64,000 nucleotides of DNA, from positions 186,001 through 250,000 of the forward strand of contig NZ_JAJBZT010000002.1 in the NCBI RefSeq assembly GCF_020564625.1, read 5' to 3'. A program made the translations under genes and the position numbers. The stretch is from Leeia speluncae. Its GTDB lineage: Bacteria; Pseudomonadota; Gammaproteobacteria; Burkholderiales; Leeiaceae. The notes beneath the pieces were generated by a model. The model made no database searches. It was not told the origin of the DNA and was given only the letters and a program-made list of their open reading frames with translations. Shown here piece after piece: positions 1 through 8,549 of this stretch (position 1 is its first letter; each line of letters begins with the position of its first letter).

Positions 1-976
1 CGTGGTAGTCACCTTGTGCAAGTTGCGCATGACTTAGCTGAGCATAATCTAAGGGATGATGATGAAAGGTAAACTGCCCTAGGTCGATGGAGGATGCATA
101 GGCAAACGCAACACGCTCCCAGTCTTCATTGCTTCTAGCCACCGCGCCAAACTGTCGTAGCCGAACAATCATGGCAGGAGACAAATTCAGTGCTTTTTGT
201 AAAAGCGCTTGTGCGCCTAAGGTATCATTTCTTGCGATCATGCAATTGGCTAAGCCATCATAAGCTTCCATTGCAAAGGGATAACTCGCAATCACCTCTT
301 CAAACACGTGCTGTGCCTTTTCTGGCAAGCCTTGCAAGAAAAGTGCCTTACCTAAACCAATCTGCGCCCAAGGCAATGGTTTTTTTGCCAAGATCATGCG
401 GTAAATTTCACCCGCTAATTTGGCGTCGCCCATTTGAAAATATAATCTCGCTTTTAACTTGAGAAACTCGCCGGAAAAAAGATCGCTATCTTTGATTCGG
501 ATATCACATAAAGCGAGCGCTTTGGCATAGTCTTTTTTCGCAATGGCTTCGTCTACGAGACGAAAATGCTGCTTCTTGTAAAAGGCACGCTCAATCCGCA
601 AGCGCAATGCTTCTGCAGAGAAAGGCTTTAATAGATATTCATCTGGGGATAATTCGGCGGCAGAAACCACAAGGCGACTACTCGCCTCTGCAGACACCAT
701 CATAAACACCATCGATGGCTTGATTAATTGCTTCGTTCGAAGTTCATCTAATAGATACAAACCATCATATCGATGATTGATAGTAAGCTCACACAACACG
801 ACATCGTATTGACCATTACTGATGCGCTGCAGTGCATCGTCAGAACGTCCGACATGCTCGACCTTAGTGATGCCAAGCGTAGTTAAGGCATTGACTAGGG
901 TTTGCCTAGCCTCTGGCATACTTTCAACAATGAGGTATTTCGCTTCCGATAGCGAGCGTTTTGCAATAGCCACCAC
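1..976 (-). CDS. Response regulator with N-terminal REC domain and TPR-like repeats (partial)
   Basis: The reading frame is open on the minus strand from a GTG at 976 to the window edge, so the C-terminus is missing. The N-terminal 130 residues form a receiver-like domain (YLIVE near residue 14, VVLCEL near 60, and a K-P-F lysine motif in YLLKPFS). Alanine- and leucine-rich helical pairs typical of TPRs follow (AKALALCDIRI, PWAQIGLGKALF, AMEAYDGLANC). REC-TPR proteins usually act in signalling, with the repeats binding partners. The usual phospho-aspartate position reads CELTIN, so the receiver may be degenerate. No ATG is in frame near the 5' end; AAAGG lies 7 nt before the GTG. Which process it controls cannot be told. 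Confidence 0.75.
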   Translation of the reverse strand, partial: MVAIAKRSLSEAKYLIVESMPEARQTLVNALTTLGITKVEHVGRSDDALQRISNGQYDVVLCELTINHRYDGLYLLDELRTKQLIKPSMVFMMVSAEASSRLVVSAAELSPDEYLLKPFSAEALRLRIERAFYKKQHFRLVDEAIAKKDYAKALALCDIRIKDSDLFSGEFLKLKARLYFQMGDAKLAGEIYRMILAKKPLPWAQIGLGKALFLQGLPEKAQHVFEEVIASYPFAMEAYDGLANCMIARNDTLGAQALLQKALNLSPAMIVRLRQFGAVARSNEDWERVAFAYASSIDLGQFTFHHHPLDYAQLSHAQLAQGDYH

Positions 977-1072
977 AAATACCTTTAGCAATCGATTCTA
1001 AAACTAGACTAGCGCATTCAAATGAGAATTACTAGCAATTCGAACAGATTTACGTTTAAGCGAAGCGGTTGA

Positions 1073-1345
1073 TTACTTTTGCTTACGGCGTGAACGAAGT
1101 TGCTTTTGCAACTCAGCAATCTTATCGTCTTCTAATTGGTGCTGCTCTAAAGAAGCCATATGCTCCCAGTAGCCGAGATTGGTGGTTTTACCTAACTCTC
1201 GGGCTTGGATAGTCACCGCTTTTTCAATTTGCAGTTGAATGTGATTAAAAAAACGTTTCGATGATCGGCGATTTAACACCCAGCGCACACAAACGGTGAG
1301 GAGCAATGCGGCAAAAATGATTGCCAGTAAGTAAGTTCCATCCAT
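1073..1345 (-). CDS. Small membrane-anchored coiled-coil protein of unknown function
   Basis: A 90-residue protein with one N-terminal membrane segment (TYLLAIIFAALLLTVCVRW), then a basic, helical, charged region ending in a lysine/arginine-rich tail (QLRSRRKQK). The layout suggests an inner-membrane anchor with a cytoplasmic coiled coil. The chosen ATG at 1345 has GGTGG 8 nt upstream; an ATG at 1360 would add five residues. It follows the REC-TPR gene's promoter side on the same strand. I do not recognise a family. Confidence 0.6.
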   Translation of the reverse strand: MDGTYLLAIIFAALLLTVCVRWVLNRRSSKRFFNHIQLQIEKAVTIQARELGKTTNLGYWEHMASLEQHQLEDDKIAELQKQLRSRRKQK

Positions 1346-1601
1346 TTCATCACCACCCATGCCGTTGTCAATTCCAAAAGCATATCACGTTATATATCCG
1401 TCATCCTACCCTCTTTACAAATACTTCGATAGCAAAGCTATTTTATTGCGCCAGTTATCCATTTTTATTTAGATAATTTCTTACTATATTGAAAATGAGA
1501 AACATTTTAAAAGCACATATCAAGCAGCTACTTGTATGATTTTCTGAAGTAATCCGAGCTAGCAACTAGCCTAGCCGACACACAGAAAAGAGGACAACAC
1601 C

Positions 1602-2591
1602 ATGAAACTTGCCACCCTAAAAAATGGCGGCCGTGACGGCACGCTGGTTGTCGTCTCGAAAGATCTACAATCTGCAGTGCTCGCCAATAATATTGCCGCC
1701 ACGATGCAATACGCGATGGATCATTGGGATGAAGTTGCCACGCCACTAGCTGATTTATATGAAGCATTAAATAGCGGCAAAGTAGACAACGCCTTTGCTT
1801 TTCATCCTGCCGATTGCCACTCCCCCCTACCAAGAGCTTACCAATGGGCGGATGGCTCTGCGTATGTCAATCATGTCGAACTCGTTCGTAAAGCCCGTGG
1901 CGCCGACATGCCACCAGAGTTCTGGCACGACCCACTGATGTACCAAGGTGGATCGGATAGTTTTGTACCACCAACCGCGTCGATTGATGTATTCAATACC
2001 GAATGGGGTGTGGATCTAGAAGGCGAAGTGGCGGTCATTACTGGCGACGTGCCAATGGGTAGTACCACTGAACAAGCGGCTAGCCATATTCGTTTACTCA
2101 TGCTGGTAAACGACGTCACACTACGTAACCTCATCCCCGCAGAGTTAGCCAAGGGTTTTGGCTTTTTTCAATCGAAACCGGCAACCGCATTCTCGCCTGT
2201 TGCCATTACACCGGATGAACTCGGGACACACTGGCAAGATAGCCGCGTGACCTTACCTCTATCTGTACATGTGCGAAACGAATTATTCGGGCAACCCGAT
2301 TGCGGCACGGACATGGTCTTTAACTTTGCCGACCTGATTGCACACGTAGCGAAAACCCGAGAATTAGAGGCAGGCTCGATTGTGGGCTCTGGCACGATTT
2401 CAAATGTAGACAGAAGCAGCGGTTCAGCCTGTATTGTCGAAAAACGCATGCTAGAAACCATTGAAACGGGCAAACCAGTTACCCCTTATTTGCAAGCCGG
2501 TGACACCATTCGCATTGAAATGTTTGATGAAGATGGTCATAGCCTTTTTGGTGCGATTGAACAGGTGGTTCGTGTTATCCCCCGCCCTTGA
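1602..2591 (+). CDS. Fumarylacetoacetate hydrolase family protein
   Basis: A 329-residue protein of the FAH fold. An N-terminal domain of about 80 residues precedes the hydrolase domain, which shows the metal-ligand pattern E140-x-E142 (DLEGEVAV) with D171 (LVNDVTLRN) and the late signature AGSIVGSGTIS. This long form accompanies tyrosine degradation in Vibrio- and Shewanella-type clusters, where it cleaves fumarylacetoacetate to fumarate and acetoacetate. AGAGGA lies 9 nt before the ATG. Genes for HPPD and maleylacetoacetate isomerase follow on the same strand, supporting the last step of tyrosine/phenylalanine catabolism. FAH-family proteins also cleave other acylpyruvates, so the exact substrate is inferred from context. 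Confidence 0.85.
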   Translation: MKLATLKNGGRDGTLVVVSKDLQSAVLANNIAATMQYAMDHWDEVATPLADLYEALNSGKVDNAFAFHPADCHSPLPRAYQWADGSAYVNHVELVRKARGADMPPEFWHDPLMYQGGSDSFVPPTASIDVFNTEWGVDLEGEVAVITGDVPMGSTTEQAASHIRLLMLVNDVTLRNLIPAELAKGFGFFQSKPATAFSPVAITPDELGTHWQDSRVTLPLSVHVRNELFGQPDCGTDMVFNFADLIAHVAKTRELEAGSIVGSGTISNVDRSSGSACIVEKRMLETIETGKPVTPYLQAGDTIRIEMFDEDGHSLFGAIEQVVRVIPRP

Positions 2592-2657
2592 CCCCCATTG
2601 CAATTTCTATTGAATCAAGGCGCAACATGAACCACCGACCTTACACCACACCGAGTT

Positions 2658-2688
2658 GCCAAGTGCTGATCTTTGGCCAGCACTTGGC
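2658..2688. terminator. Stem-loop between the FAH gene and hpd
   Basis: A perfect 11-bp inverted repeat (GCCAAGTGCTG at 2658-2668 with CAGCACTTGGC at 2678-2688) encloses a 9-nt loop, 67 bp after the hydrolase stop. There is no T-run after it, so it may be a processing or stabilising hairpin rather than an intrinsic terminator. Confidence 0.45.
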
Positions 2689-2813
2689 TGCTAGTAAACG
2701 AGGCATACCTTGCGCACCACCTACCCGGTGAGATGAGAAAACGAAGTAAATCGTTATTGCGCAATCAACATAAAAAACGCCTTTACAAAAGGCAGAGAAA
2801 AGAGGAACACATC

Positions 2814-3890
2814 ATGGCTGATTTATTTGACAACCCAATGAGCCTAATGGGCTTTGAATTTGTTGAGTTTGCCTCGCCTACCCCTGGGGTGATCGAGCCG
2901 ATTCTGGAAACACTCGGCTTTACCAAAGTGGCACACCATCGATCAAAAGACGTAGATTTATACCGTCAAGGCGATATCAACTTTATCGTCAACCGTGAAC
3001 CACGTAGCGTAGCAGGCTACTTTTCTGCAGAACATGGTCCATCTGCTTGTGGCATGGCTTTTCGCGTCAAAGATAGCCACCATGCTTATCAAAGAGCACT
3101 TGAACTAGGTGCGCAGCCGATTGATATCCCGACCGGCCCGATGGAGCTGAAACTACCGGCGATCAAGGGCATTGGCGGGGCGCCACTTTATCTGATTGAC
3201 CGTTTTGAAGATGGTAAGTCTATCTACGATATCGACTTCGAGTTTATCGAAGGCGTTGATCGCCACCCGAAAGGTCATGGTTTCCGGGTAATTGACCACC
3301 TCACCCACAATGTTTACAACGGCCGGATGAAGTTCTGGGGCGATTTCTACGAGCGCATCTTTAATTTTCGTGAGATTCGCTACTTTGATATTAAAGGCGA
3401 ATACACGGGACTCACCTCTCGCGCGATGACGGCACCAGATGGACTGATTCGTATCCCGCTAAACGAAGAAGGCGGCAATGGTAAAGGGCAAATTCAAGAA
3501 TACCTGATGCAATTTAATGGTGAAGGTATTCAGCATATTGCCTTGCTAACAGACGATCTACTCGCTAGTTGGGACAGTATGAAAAAAGCAGGCGTCCCGT
3601 TTATGACCGCCCCCCCTGCTACCTACTATGAAATGCTAGAAGGACGTCTGCCTGGGCATGGCGAAAACCCTGCTGAATTGCAGATGCGCGGCATTTTATT
3701 AGATGGCACAACAGAAAATGGAAGTAAGCGATTATTACTCCAAATTTTCTCTGAAACCTTGCTCGGCCCAGTGTTTTTTGAGTTTATCCAGCGCAAAGGC
3801 GATGAAGGTTTTGGTGAAGGTAACTTTAAAGCCTTGTTTGAATCCATCGAACGCGACCAAGTCCGTCGTGGCGTGTTAGGCGCAGCATAA
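2814..3890 (+). CDS. hpd: 4-hydroxyphenylpyruvate dioxygenase
   Basis: A 358-residue protein, the usual length for bacterial HPPD, which converts 4-hydroxyphenylpyruvate to homogentisate using Fe(II) and O2. The two VOC modules are visible. The iron ligands are in place: H162 in DHLTHNV, H241 in GIQHIAL and E323 in FFEFIQR; the C-terminal helix motif GFGEGNF is also present. The ATG at 2814 has AGAGGAA 7 nt upstream; an open frame extends 47 codons further upstream but lacks a ribosome site and family similarity. It sits between the FAH gene and a small VOC protein 12 nt downstream, the core of a tyrosine-catabolic cluster. Confidence 0.95.
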   Translation: MADLFDNPMSLMGFEFVEFASPTPGVIEPILETLGFTKVAHHRSKDVDLYRQGDINFIVNREPRSVAGYFSAEHGPSACGMAFRVKDSHHAYQRALELGAQPIDIPTGPMELKLPAIKGIGGAPLYLIDRFEDGKSIYDIDFEFIEGVDRHPKGHGFRVIDHLTHNVYNGRMKFWGDFYERIFNFREIRYFDIKGEYTGLTSRAMTAPDGLIRIPLNEEGGNGKGQIQEYLMQFNGEGIQHIALLTDDLLASWDSMKKAGVPFMTAPPATYYEMLEGRLPGHGENPAELQMRGILLDGTTENGSKRLLLQIFSETLLGPVFFEFIQRKGDEGFGEGNFKALFESIERDQVRRGVLGAA

Positions 3891-3902
3891 GGAGATCGCA
3901 TC

Positions 3903-4454
3903 ATGAGCACCTTGCAAATTGACCGTATCCATCACGTTGCTTACCGCTGCAAAGATGCCAAGGAAACCGTACTTTGGTATCAGAAAATGCTAAAAATGGA
4001 TTTTGTGTTGGCGATTGCAGAAGACCTTGTACCTTCGACAAAAGAACCAGACCCTTACATGCATATCTTTATGGATGCAGGGAACGGCAATGTACTCGCC
4101 TTTTTCGAACTGCCAACGAAGCCCGAAATGGGCAGAGACCCTAATACGCCAAATTGGGTACAGCATATCGCGTTTAAAGTGAAAGACCGTGAAACCTTGC
4201 TGGCGTATAAAGCACACTTAGAAGCCAACGACGTAAAAGTATTAGGTGTGACCGATCATGGCATTTTCCACTCGATCTATTTTTTCGATCCAAATGGCCA
4301 CCGCTTAGAACTAGCTTGCCCGGATGAGCATGAAGTTGAGCAATTAAAACAATTGAATTCAGTCAAGTGGGCGATGCTGGAAGAATGGTCGCAAACCAAA
4401 CGCGCACCGAAACATGCTGCGTTCTTGCACGAAAAAGAGTTTAAAGACGCTTAA
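3903..4454 (+). CDS. Small VOC-superfamily protein, candidate ring-cleavage dioxygenase
   Basis: A 183-residue protein with one vicinal-oxygen-chelate unit of two beta-alpha-beta-beta-beta modules. Four potential metal ligands sit at the classical positions: H11 (IHHVAY), E69 (FFELP), H88 (VQHIAF) and E136 (HRLELAC). GGAG lies 9 nt before the ATG, and the gap to hpd is 12 nt. VOC proteins include extradiol dioxygenases, glyoxalases and epimerases. In this operon every tyrosine-degradation step is present except homogentisate 1,2-dioxygenase, and this gene occupies that slot, so a homogentisate-cleaving role is an attractive inference. It might instead be a glyoxalase-like protein of unrelated function. 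Confidence 0.8.
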   Translation: MSTLQIDRIHHVAYRCKDAKETVLWYQKMLKMDFVLAIAEDLVPSTKEPDPYMHIFMDAGNGNVLAFFELPTKPEMGRDPNTPNWVQHIAFKVKDRETLLAYKAHLEANDVKVLGVTDHGIFHSIYFFDPNGHRLELACPDEHEVEQLKQLNSVKWAMLEEWSQTKRAPKHAAFLHEKEFKDA

Positions 4455-4554
4455 CTAACAGCTTACCCTCCAATCTTCTTCGTAGATGATGGGATTTACT
4501 AGTACCCTTCTCAAAGGGAGGGCACTAGTTAGGGTTAGTCACAAAGGATCTACT

Positions 4555-5199
4555 GTGGAACTCTATACGTACTTTCGCTCATCTGCCGCTTACCGTGTTC
4601 GCATTGCTTGTGCGCTAAAAGGGGTTTCACCAACGCCCCATTTTGTTCATTTGCTCAATCATGGCGGGGAGCAAAAACAAGCGGAATACAGCAAGATAAA
4701 CCCGAACCAAACTGTCCCGACGCTGGTGACAGAAGAGGGTGCGATTACGCAATCACTCGCTATTTTAGAATACCTAGAAGAGCGCTACCCTAACCCACCA
4801 CTACTGCCTGTCCATAGCCATGATCGCGCATTTGTCAGAAGCATTGCGCTGACCATTGCATGTGACATTCATCCAATTAATAACCTGCGCGTATTGCAGT
4901 ACCTAACAGGCACGCTAGGCATAGCGGAAGACGCAAAAAATACTTGGTATCAACATTGGGTAATGCACGGTTTGAACGCGCTTGAATCACAACTAGCCAA
5001 CCACCCAGCTAGCGGAGATTTTTGCCATGGTGACCAACCAACATTTGCAGATATCTGCCTGATCCCACAGTTATACAACGCAAGACGTTTCAAAGTGGAT
5101 TTATCCGCCTACCCAACGCTAACGCGCATTGAATCGAATTGTTTGGCAATCAGTGCGTTTATCGAGGCATCGCCCGAAAAGCAGCCTGATTATCAGTAA
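4555..5199 (+). CDS. maiA: Maleylacetoacetate isomerase (zeta-class glutathione S-transferase)
   Basis: A 214-residue protein with a thioredoxin-like N-terminal domain carrying the zeta-class motif FRSSAAYRVRIAC near residue 7 and the glutathione-binding QSLAILEYLEE near 62, then an all-helical GST domain. It isomerises maleylacetoacetate to fumarylacetoacetate using glutathione. The start is a GTG at 4555 with AAAGGA about 8 nt upstream; the frame runs 23 codons further back through a palindromic stretch (ACTAGT at 4498 and 4524) that does not resemble family N-termini. It is the last gene of the tyrosine cluster. Confidence 0.9.
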   Translation: MELYTYFRSSAAYRVRIACALKGVSPTPHFVHLLNHGGEQKQAEYSKINPNQTVPTLVTEEGAITQSLAILEYLEERYPNPPLLPVHSHDRAFVRSIALTIACDIHPINNLRVLQYLTGTLGIAEDAKNTWYQHWVMHGLNALESQLANHPASGDFCHGDQPTFADICLIPQLYNARRFKVDLSAYPTLTRIESNCLAISAFIEASPEKQPDYQ

Positions 5200-5208
5200 C
5201 AAATAAAA

Positions 5209-5262
5209 ATACCAAATGCATATCTGTTTGCGTATAATGCGCACTTTTCATGCATTTGGTAT
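5209..5262 (+). promoter_or_regulatory. Inverted-repeat promoter of the first exported-protein copy
   Basis: A perfect 13-bp inverted repeat (ATACCAAATGCAT at 5209-5221, ATGCATTTGGTAT at 5250-5262) flanks a -10-like TATAAT at 5233-5238. The right arm ends 4 nt before the ATG at 5267 and occupies the ribosome-site position; no Shine-Dalgarno is visible. A degenerate version with near-identical spacing precedes the second copy. This suggests a dimeric repressor site or an RNA hairpin controlling translation. Confidence 0.6.
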
Positions 5263-5266
5263 AAAC

Positions 5267-6052
5267 ATGTTTTCTATCTACTCTATTCGCCGAGTATTTA
5301 TTGGCGCCCTATTCGCCTTACACCTTGCACCAGCAATGGCCTGCGAACAAACGGATACGCCTAAAAATCAAATTGGCAGTTTGCCTGCCTCGCTCAAATC
5401 AAAAGTTCCTCAAAACATGGGGGTTGAACAAGTTAGCCTGACCACGCTCGCAAACGGCAGCAAAATGGCCGCGGCTATTTTGACCCCGAAAAAATGGTTT
5501 GTGCCTTGTGGGATGGATGAGTTAGCCGCCAACGACCCACTTGAGCGTGTTTTAGTAGTTTGGCAACAATTAGAAACACAATGGGAACAAGTTGGGCGAA
5601 ATTCACAGATGCTGTATTCGATCGATACGGCTGGCGAAACCAATTTGCAATTAGCTTGGACAAAAGGACAATTGCGAGTCCGTCAAGATATGGCGGCCAA
5701 TAGCGCCCTAACCGCTGACCAATTCATTCTGCAACCTAATCCAGCGAAGAAACAGATCAACATTTCAGCATGGACCTCTACGGCTTTAGATGATCCAGCT
5801 TGTTGTGGCAACGGGGATGAAGCCATGTTCAATAAGCTAGATGCTGCTAAGGCAAAATATGGTGAAGATAAAGTGTGCGAAAAAAATGGTTATGCTGGCA
5901 CCATTAACTATGCCACAGGAAAAGTAGATATTAATCGCTGTGAATATGCAAAACCAAAACGTAGTGTATCCAACCAATCTAGCGTGCAAGTCATTGAACT
6001 AACGCAGTTCAAACCGGTGCCTTTTGATCAGCAAAAAGGATTACCGAAGTAA
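5267..6052 (+). CDS. Exported protein of unknown function, copy 1 of a tandem pair
   Basis: A 261-residue protein with an N-terminal signal sequence (basic IRR, then a hydrophobic core ending LAPAMAC). Cleavage could be by signal peptidase I after AMA, or as a lipoprotein at the cysteine, although the lipobox is poor. The mature part has no recognised domain. It shares KKWF, WTKG, YGxxKxCExxGY, NRCEYAKPKR and a C-terminal FDxQKG-PK with the downstream copy. It has three cysteines beyond the shared set (VPCGM and CCGNG), suggesting extra disulfides. The start at 5267 is preferred over upstream in-frame ATGs at 5216 and 5237 because those fall inside the promoter repeat and the -10 box. Confidence 0.75.
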   Translation: MFSIYSIRRVFIGALFALHLAPAMACEQTDTPKNQIGSLPASLKSKVPQNMGVEQVSLTTLANGSKMAAAILTPKKWFVPCGMDELAANDPLERVLVVWQQLETQWEQVGRNSQMLYSIDTAGETNLQLAWTKGQLRVRQDMAANSALTADQFILQPNPAKKQINISAWTSTALDDPACCGNGDEAMFNKLDAAKAKYGEDKVCEKNGYAGTINYATGKVDINRCEYAKPKRSVSNQSSVQVIELTQFKPVPFDQQKGLPK

Positions 6053-6063
6053 CTTTTTTCGCT

Positions 6064-6096
6064 CGCGAGGGTTAGTAAGTGCCACTAACCCTCGCG
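6064..6096. terminator. Long stem-loop between the two duplicated genes
   Basis: A 13-bp perfect inverted repeat (CGCGAGGGTTAGT at 6064-6076, ACTAACCCTCGCG at 6084-6096) with a 7-nt loop, 11 bp after the first copy's stop codon. A T-run lies before the stem, not after, so it is not a canonical intrinsic terminator on the plus strand. Confidence 0.5.
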
Positions 6097-6141
6097 CGAC
6101 AGCCACCACGTAAGAAAGTGGGCTATTCCCACACACAAAAA

Positions 6142-6193
6142 ATACCAATGGCATAATAATTATGTAAAATGATGCTTTACATGTGCTTGGTAC
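6142..6193 (+). promoter_or_regulatory. Inverted-repeat promoter of the second exported-protein copy
   Basis: This is the imperfect counterpart of the element at 5209. ATACCAATGGCAT (6142-6154) and ATGTGCTTGGTAC (6181-6193) face each other around a -10-like TAAAAT at 6165-6170. The right arm again ends 4 nt before the ATG at 6198. The architecture survived the duplication although the arm sequences drifted, which argues for function. Confidence 0.5.
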
Positions 6194-6197
6194 GAAC

Positions 6198-6980
6198 ATG
6201 CTTTCTTTATCCGCTATCCAACGAGTGCTGATCGGTACTTTGCTAGCCTTACCTCTTGTTCCCGTCGTCGCTTGCGAAACGTTTACACCTCCCAATCAAA
6301 TCGGCGAGCTGCCATCTACGCTACAGCCACTCATCCCAAAAAACATGGGTGTTGAAGCATTTAGTCTCACTACACTCGCCAACGGTAGCAAGTTAGCCGC
6401 TGCGATTCTGACACCTAAAAAATGGTTTGTCCCAGAAGGGAGACACCAACTAACCGCCAAAGACCCACATGAAAGAATTTTAGTATTTTGGCAGCAATTA
6501 AAGACAAAATGGGAGCCAATTGGCAGGAGTTCGAAGATACTCTATGCCATCGACTCTGTAAAAATGACTGGTGTCCAGCTATCATGGACCAAGGGGCTAC
6601 TTCATGTTCGTCAGGACATGTGGACAGAAAGCATACGTGCAGCAGATGAATTCATACTGATGCCTAACACGGCGAAACGGCCGATCAAAGTCGTCGCCTG
6701 GACCTCTACCTATTTAGTTGCCCCTTCCTACTATGGCAATGGTGATACAACCATGCTCAATAAACTAGTTGCCGCCAAGGCAAAATATGGCAAAGACAAA
6801 GCCTGCGAGCAGGATGGCTATTCCGGCACCATCGACTACACTAGCGGCAAAATCCTGCTCAACCGCTGTGAATATGCAAAACCCAAGCGCACGCTGAACC
6901 AACAGATAAGCTCGCAATGGATAGCTCTGAACCAATTCAAACCCACAGCGTTTGATCGGCAGAAAGGGATGCCGAAGTAA
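6198..6980 (+). CDS. Exported protein of unknown function, copy 2 of a tandem pair
   Basis: A 260-residue paralogue of the gene at 5267, homologous along its whole length. The signal sequence ends LVPVVAC, which fits a lipobox (VVAC) better than copy 1 does. The shared cysteines are the mature N-terminal one, the one in KACEQDGY and the one in NRCEYAKPKR. The extra cysteines of copy 1 are replaced (VPEGR, SYYGNG). The family is unknown to me. The ATG at 6198 matches the start chosen for copy 1 by alignment of the promoter repeats and leader peptides; a frame-extending ATG at 6183 is possible. Confidence 0.75.
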   Translation: MLSLSAIQRVLIGTLLALPLVPVVACETFTPPNQIGELPSTLQPLIPKNMGVEAFSLTTLANGSKLAAAILTPKKWFVPEGRHQLTAKDPHERILVFWQQLKTKWEPIGRSSKILYAIDSVKMTGVQLSWTKGLLHVRQDMWTESIRAADEFILMPNTAKRPIKVVAWTSTYLVAPSYYGNGDTTMLNKLVAAKAKYGKDKACEQDGYSGTIDYTSGKILLNRCEYAKPKRTLNQQISSQWIALNQFKPTAFDRQKGMPK

Positions 6981-7261
6981 TCCCCTGGTGAAAACGCCCT
7001 TCCTTTTTGTATATTGGCTGGGCGTACTTCTCTCATCAAGGATCGTCTGCATTCTTCTCTCCACTCACATGATGTAACCCTTTTTTGGCTATTCAAAAAA
7101 TTACATTTGCATAACAGATTGATTCGTAAAGCATTTTCAAATCGCACAGGTGTAATCTCTACGTAATTTTTCCGCCATCTTATCGTCACGTTTTCTTCGT
7201 ATCCTAAGCGCCATTGTTACTGACCGAGTCGTCGGTTGCTTATTTCATCGAAGGAAACACC

Positions 7262-8530
7262 ATGCTGAACATGCAGGCTGTAAAAGAATCTACTGCCGGA
7301 TTAAGTGAAATTGAATCTGAGTACATTGCGCGTAGCCTAATGCGCGATAGTCCAACAGTAACGCCACAACATACCTGCTTTGAAGTATTGGATGTGCTAG
7401 CAAGACACCCTGAAGTGATTGGCTTGCCTGTATTAGAAAATGGCTTTGCGATTGGCCTTATTAACCGTGGCATTTTCAATGATGAAATGGCGAAACCATT
7501 TCGCCGCGATTTATATGGTCGTAAAAGCTGTATTGCCTTTATGGATAAGCAGCCGCTTGTCGTGCCAGAAACCATGAGTATTCAAGACGTTTCTTTCAAG
7601 GTAATTGAAAGTGGCGGCAAAACATTGAACGACGGTTTCATTATTGTGAACCCAGAAAACCAATACCTAGGGATTGGCACCGGCGAAGACCTAGTCAAAG
7701 TAGTGAGTTTCTTGCAAGCGGAGAAAAACCGCTTGGTGATGGAAAGTATTAACTACGCTTCTGTGATTCAGAAATCCTTTATGCGTTCTTCACGTGATGA
7801 TCTAGCTTCTATGTTGAAAGACTATTTCATGCACTGGGAGCCACGGGACAAAGTAGGTGGCGATTACTTCTTCTGCAAGAAATTCAATGATGGCTTTTTC
7901 ATGGCGCTAATGGATTGTACCGGCCACGGCGTGCCGGGTGCATTCATGACCTTGATTATGGCTGCGTTCATGGATCACTTGTTGCAAGACAATAACCGTA
8001 CTGATCCAGCGGGTGCGCTTGGCCTAATTAACCGCAAGGTAAAAACTGCGCTTGGTCAAATTAGTGAAGACAACGTAGTGCCTATTCATCCAGAACAACA
8101 CGAGCGTTCGGATGATGGCATGGACGCCGCATTTATCTGGGTAGATCAAGCCAATAACAAAATGGTATTTGCTGGGGCAAAAACACCGTTGTTCTGCTTG
8201 CCTTCTGGGGAAGCAGACTTTGTAGTGGTGGATGGTGACAAAAAAGGCGTTGGCTACACCGATACCCCACTAGATTACGCATGGACCAATAAAACCGTTG
8301 CGCTTTCTAAAGGCGACATGATCTATCTGACCACTGACGGCATTATCGATCAAATTGGTGGTTTAAAGAAAATTGCATTTGGTAAAAAGCGCTTAATGCA
8401 GTTGCTATTGAAACATCGCGTGAAATCGATGGAAGACCAATGTGAAGCAGTGCTTCGCAATTACTACGAATACCAAGGTAATCAGCGCCGTCGTGATGAC
8501 GTGAGCTTCTTTGGATTCCGTCACAACTGA
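7262..8530 (+). CDS. siaA: SiaA-like PP2C-type (SpoIIE) phosphatase with N-terminal CBS-like region
   Basis: A 422-residue soluble protein. Residues about 20-150 resemble a CBS pair (MRDSPTVTP, VIGLPVLENG, DGFIIVNP). The C-terminal half is a PPM/SpoIIE phosphatase with the metal-binding motifs GGDYFF (199-204), MDCTGHGVPGAF (217-228), LTTDGIID and RRRDDVSFFGF. In Pseudomonas, SiaA dephosphorylates SiaC and has a membrane sensory N-terminus; here the input appears to be a cytoplasmic CBS module that may bind a nucleotide. GAAGGAA precedes the ATG at 7262. It is followed by SiaB- and SiaC-like genes, the opposing kinase and the shared substrate. Confidence 0.85.
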   Translation: MLNMQAVKESTAGLSEIESEYIARSLMRDSPTVTPQHTCFEVLDVLARHPEVIGLPVLENGFAIGLINRGIFNDEMAKPFRRDLYGRKSCIAFMDKQPLVVPETMSIQDVSFKVIESGGKTLNDGFIIVNPENQYLGIGTGEDLVKVVSFLQAEKNRLVMESINYASVIQKSFMRSSRDDLASMLKDYFMHWEPRDKVGGDYFFCKKFNDGFFMALMDCTGHGVPGAFMTLIMAAFMDHLLQDNNRTDPAGALGLINRKVKTALGQISEDNVVPIHPEQHERSDDGMDAAFIWVDQANNKMVFAGAKTPLFCLPSGEADFVVVDGDKKGVGYTDTPLDYAWTNKTVALSKGDMIYLTTDGIIDQIGGLKKIAFGKKRLMQLLLKHRVKSMEDQCEAVLRNYYEYQGNQRRRDDVSFFGFRHN

Positions 8531-8549
8531 TTACGCAGAGAGTGTGGTT

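Noticed and set aside
5216-5266. Upstream ATGs at 5216 and 5237 as start of the first exported protein
   Set aside because: They fall in the inverted-repeat arm and the -10 box, and would place charged residues before the signal peptide that the paralogue lacks.
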